From: Deltaproteobacteria bacterium RIFCSPLOWO2_02_FULL_57_26
GTDB lineage: Bacteria; Desulfobacterota; Binatia; UBA9968
Direction: 5' to 3'
DNA: 8,154 bases
Assembly: GCA_001798455.1 (NCBI GenBank)
Contig: MGSI01000081.1
Coordinates: forward strand, 1 to 8,154
Shown: piece by piece, positions 5,788 to 8,154 of the stretch
Layout: the number at the start of each line of letters is the position of its first letter
Position numbering within the stretch: the first letter of the stretch is position 1
Made by a program: the position numbers and the translations under genes
The notes under the pieces: generated by a model
Told to the model about the DNA's origin: nothing
Seen by the model: the letters and a program-made list of their open reading frames with translations, nothing else
Database searches by the model: none

Positions 5788-8154
5788 ATGAGTCCAGACG
5801 AGAAAACGATCCAGACCATCCATACCTATTGCGCGCAGTCAAAGTCCCGATGCGGCGTCGTGTGCACTGTGCGAAACGGAATCTTCGAAAAGGTAGAGCC
5901 GGACGATAGCCACCCCAACGCATGCATATGCGTGAAGGGAACGGCCGCTCCCCAGATCGTCTACTCACCCAAGCGGCTCAAGCATCCGATGCGCCGCACC
6001 CGACCCAAAGGGGAGCTAAACCCGGGATGGGAACGGATCTCGTGGGACGAGGCGCTCAAAACGGCTGCGCGAGAACTGCTGCGGCTCCGCGACCGCTACG
6101 GCGCTGAGAGCGTCATCTTCGGACGACCCGCCCCAGGGGGCAGCGCCGCCAACGATTATGTCGGGTGGCTGACGCGACTCGCCAACGTCTTTGGCTCTCC
6201 CAACATCCTGGCCACCACTCACATTTGCAACTGGCATAAGGACACCGGTTCGGCCTATACCTACGGCCACGGCATTCCATCGCCGGACTTCCAGCGGACC
6301 GAACTGATTGTCATCTGGGGCCACAATCCCGAGGTGTCGTGGCCGGCCCACGCCAAGCGCATCGTAGAGGCCCGACGCCGGGGTGCAAAACTCATGGTCA
6401 TCGACCCGCGCAAGACCAACATTGCGGGAAAGGCCAATCTCTGGCTCGGCGTGCGGCCTGGCACAGACGGGGCCCTAGCGTTGGGATTCCTCCATCTCTT
6501 TTTCACGGATCGGCTCATTGACGAAGAGTTTGCGCGGGAGTGGACCAACGGGCCTTTTCTCGTCCGCATGGATACTCAAGAACTCCTCACCGGGGAGATG
6601 CTCGGGTGGGGGAAGGGATACGTTGTCTGGGACCAAGCTCAAGGACGCGCACGGCTGCTGGATCCCACGAAGGAGACACCCAAGAGAGCTCAGATCGACG
6701 TCGCCCTCTCCGGCGAATACCGCGTGGATCTACCAGGAGGATCACGGACCGTCTGCAAACCAGCCCTGGAACTTCTCCGCGAGCTTACGGCCGACTACCC
6801 GCCGGAGAGAGTCGCGGAGATCACATGGGTGCCCGCCGAGCAGATCCGTCTTGGAGCCAGGCTCCTTGGGAGGACCAAACCGGCCTGCTACTACACGTAC
6901 GTGGGAATCGAAGAGCATACTAACGCTATGCAGACAAACCGGGCGATCTCGATTCTTTACGGCCTCACGGGTAACCTGGACGTGCGCGGCGGGAATCTTA
7001 ACTTCCCGCGCATCCCGACCAACCCGATCGGCGGCCGCGAGTTCTTGCCTAAAGAGAAGGCCGCGCTCCGGCTGGGCTATTCCGAGCGTCCTCTCGGCCC
7101 CGCCGGAACTACGGGAAACGTGCAGGCTTACGAAGTCTACAAAGCCATCCTAACCGGGACACCATATCCGGTGAAGGGATTTGTTTTCTTCGGCGGTAAC
7201 CCGCTCCTCTCAAACGGCGATAGCCGGATCGGGCGGGAAGCCCTCCAGCGGCTAGACTTTTACCTCCACGTCGACATGTTTTCAAACCCAGGCGCGGAAC
7301 TGGCCGCAGATCTCTTGCTCCCTGCCAGCACCTGCTGGGAATCGGCAGCGCTTAAGACGACCTTTGAGATGGGCGAGTCTACCTGCACCCATGTCCAGCT
7401 TAGGCAGCCTGTGATTTCCCCACTCCACGAATCGCGTCCTGACATAGACATCATCTTCCAGTTAGCTTGCCGGATGGGGTTCGGCAAAGAGTTCTGGAAT
7501 GGTAATACCGAGGCGGCCTTTGGCCTCCAACTCGATCCATCAGGCCTTACGGTGGAAGAACTGCGCCGCCGTCCTGCGGGTATCACAGCGCCGATGCCGA
7601 TTCGAGAGAGGAAATATGCGGAGTCGGACCCCAAGACCGGTGGGCTCCGCGGCTTCAACACGGTGACACGGCGGCTCGAGATTTTTTCCGCCACTTTCCG
7701 CAAGCACGGTTACGACCCGCTCCCCATGTATCGGGAGCCGGCTATCGGTCCCGTGACGCGGCCGGATCTGAGCGAGCGCTTCCCGTTGGTTCTTACCTGT
7801 GCGAAGCTCATCCAGTTCTGCCACACCCAGCACCGCCAGATTCCCATGCTTCGAAAGCAGGCCCGGGACCCATTCATAGAGATGCATCCGCAGACGATGG
7901 CGCGGTTGGGAATCGGCGACGGTGAATGGGTGGAAGTCGAATCTCTACTGGGACGTGTCCGCCTGAAAGCCAAGAGGACGGAAGGAATCGACCCTCGGCT
8001 TGTCTCCACGCAGCATGGCTGGTGGGAACCCTGCGAGGATCTCGGCCTGCCCGGTTACGATCCTTTCGGCACGGAAGGCGCGAACATCAACATGACCGTA
8101 GGAAACGACGCCATCGATCCTATCAGCGGCTCAGTCCCCCACAGATCTTACCTG
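5788..8154 (+). CDS. Molybdopterin-dependent oxidoreductase, DMSO-reductase superfamily (3' end outside window)
   Basis: This is an unbroken 789-codon frame cut by the window edge, probably close to its natural end. The catalytic subunit binds a Mo- or W-bis(pyranopterin) cofactor. The N terminus has the iron-sulfur segment TYCAQSKSRCGVV (13-25) with the fourth Cys in CVKG (48-51). The expected second Cys is Ser18; Cys26 and Cys46 are extra. HICNWHKDTG (145-154) gives Cys147 as likely metal ligand, followed by IVIWGHNPEVSW (174-185). VKGFVFFGGNPLLSNGD lies mid-protein, and the C-terminal MopB domain (FPLVLTCAK onward) ends in the pterin-binding NMTVGNDA. The layout resembles the acetylene hydratase branch, as I remember that sequence, but position 19 is Lys where that enzyme has its catalytic Asp, so I do not claim that activity. 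No Tat signal is seen, so it is probably cytoplasmic. The ATG at 5788 is the first usable start; its ribosome-binding site is weak. The substrate is unknown. Confidence 0.93.
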   Translation, partial: MSPDEKTIQTIHTYCAQSKSRCGVVCTVRNGIFEKVEPDDSHPNACICVKGTAAPQIVYSPKRLKHPMRRTRPKGELNPGWERISWDEALKTAARELLRLRDRYGAESVIFGRPAPGGSAANDYVGWLTRLANVFGSPNILATTHICNWHKDTGSAYTYGHGIPSPDFQRTELIVIWGHNPEVSWPAHAKRIVEARRRGAKLMVIDPRKTNIAGKANLWLGVRPGTDGALALGFLHLFFTDRLIDEEFAREWTNGPFLVRMDTQELLTGEMLGWGKGYVVWDQAQGRARLLDPTKETPKRAQIDVALSGEYRVDLPGGSRTVCKPALELLRELTADYPPERVAEITWVPAEQIRLGARLLGRTKPACYYTYVGIEEHTNAMQTNRAISILYGLTGNLDVRGGNLNFPRIPTNPIGGREFLPKEKAALRLGYSERPLGPAGTTGNVQAYEVYKAILTGTPYPVKGFVFFGGNPLLSNGDSRIGREALQRLDFYLHVDMFSNPGAELAADLLLPASTCWESAALKTTFEMGESTCTHVQLRQPVISPLHESRPDIDIIFQLACRMGFGKEFWNGNTEAAFGLQLDPSGLTVEELRRRPAGITAPMPIRERKYAESDPKTGGLRGFNTVTRRLEIFSATFRKHGYDPLPMYREPAIGPVTRPDLSERFPLVLTCAKLIQFCHTQHRQIPMLRKQARDPFIEMHPQTMARLGIGDGEWVEVESLLGRVRLKAKRTEGIDPRLVSTQHGWWEPCEDLGLPGYDPFGTEGANINMTVGNDAIDPISGSVPHRSYL

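Noticed and set aside
6226..6228. Selenocysteine at the metal-ligand position of the molybdenum/tungsten enzyme, as in some formate dehydrogenases
   Set aside because: The codon is TGC (Cys147), and there is no in-frame TGA anywhere in the 789 codons.
6518..7153. 211-codon frame within the molybdopterin oxidoreductase
   Set aside because: It is an out-of-frame shadow; the true frame is open from 5788 to the edge with recognisable motifs throughout.

Overview
The window is a stretch of bacterial chromosome with moderately high GC. It carries ordinary housekeeping genes and one very unusual gene. There is no mobile element, CRISPR array, rRNA or tRNA that I can recognise. The gene mix (thioredoxin reductase, MoaC, RlmI-type rRNA methyltransferase, RadC, a large molybdopterin oxidoreductase, and a selenoprotein) suits a Gram-negative environmental lineage such as Desulfobacterota, Methylomirabilota/Rokubacteria or Binatota. 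I cannot place it more exactly from the sequence.

Layout. Positions 1-201 hold nothing recognisable. A 55-residue putative membrane peptide follows (202-369), then a 311-base region with no convincing gene. At 681-1457 lies a SAM-dependent methyltransferase of the ArsM/UbiE type whose frame is interrupted once, by TGA at 1284-1286. The frame continues for 56 further codons of well-conserved methyltransferase sequence. The TGA sits where relatives have a cysteine, and a strong hairpin of bacterial SECIS type begins 3 bases after it. I read this as a selenocysteine codon, not a lesion. Next come a secreted thermonuclease (1712-2242, +) and a convergent thioredoxin reductase trxB (2230-3171, -), which overlap by 13 bases. 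trxB is divergent from moaC (3236-3715, +), with a perfect inverted repeat in the 64-base gap. An imperfect palindromic, REP-like repeat fills the gap before an RlmI-family methyltransferase (3823-4995, +). radC (5034-5738, +) follows, with a recognisable extended -10 promoter. Last is the 5' part (789 codons, open to the edge) of a DMSO-reductase-superfamily molybdenum/tungsten enzyme (5788-8154, +).

How the genes fit together. MoaC makes the molybdopterin precursor that the last gene's product needs, although the two are not adjacent. Thioredoxin reductase supplies reducing power that thiol- or selenol-dependent enzymes, ArsM-like methyltransferases included, generally need. These links are inference; the genes look like separate transcription units. 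The main discovery candidate is the selenocysteine-containing methyltransferase. It implies that the organism encodes SelA, SelB, SelC and SelD elsewhere.
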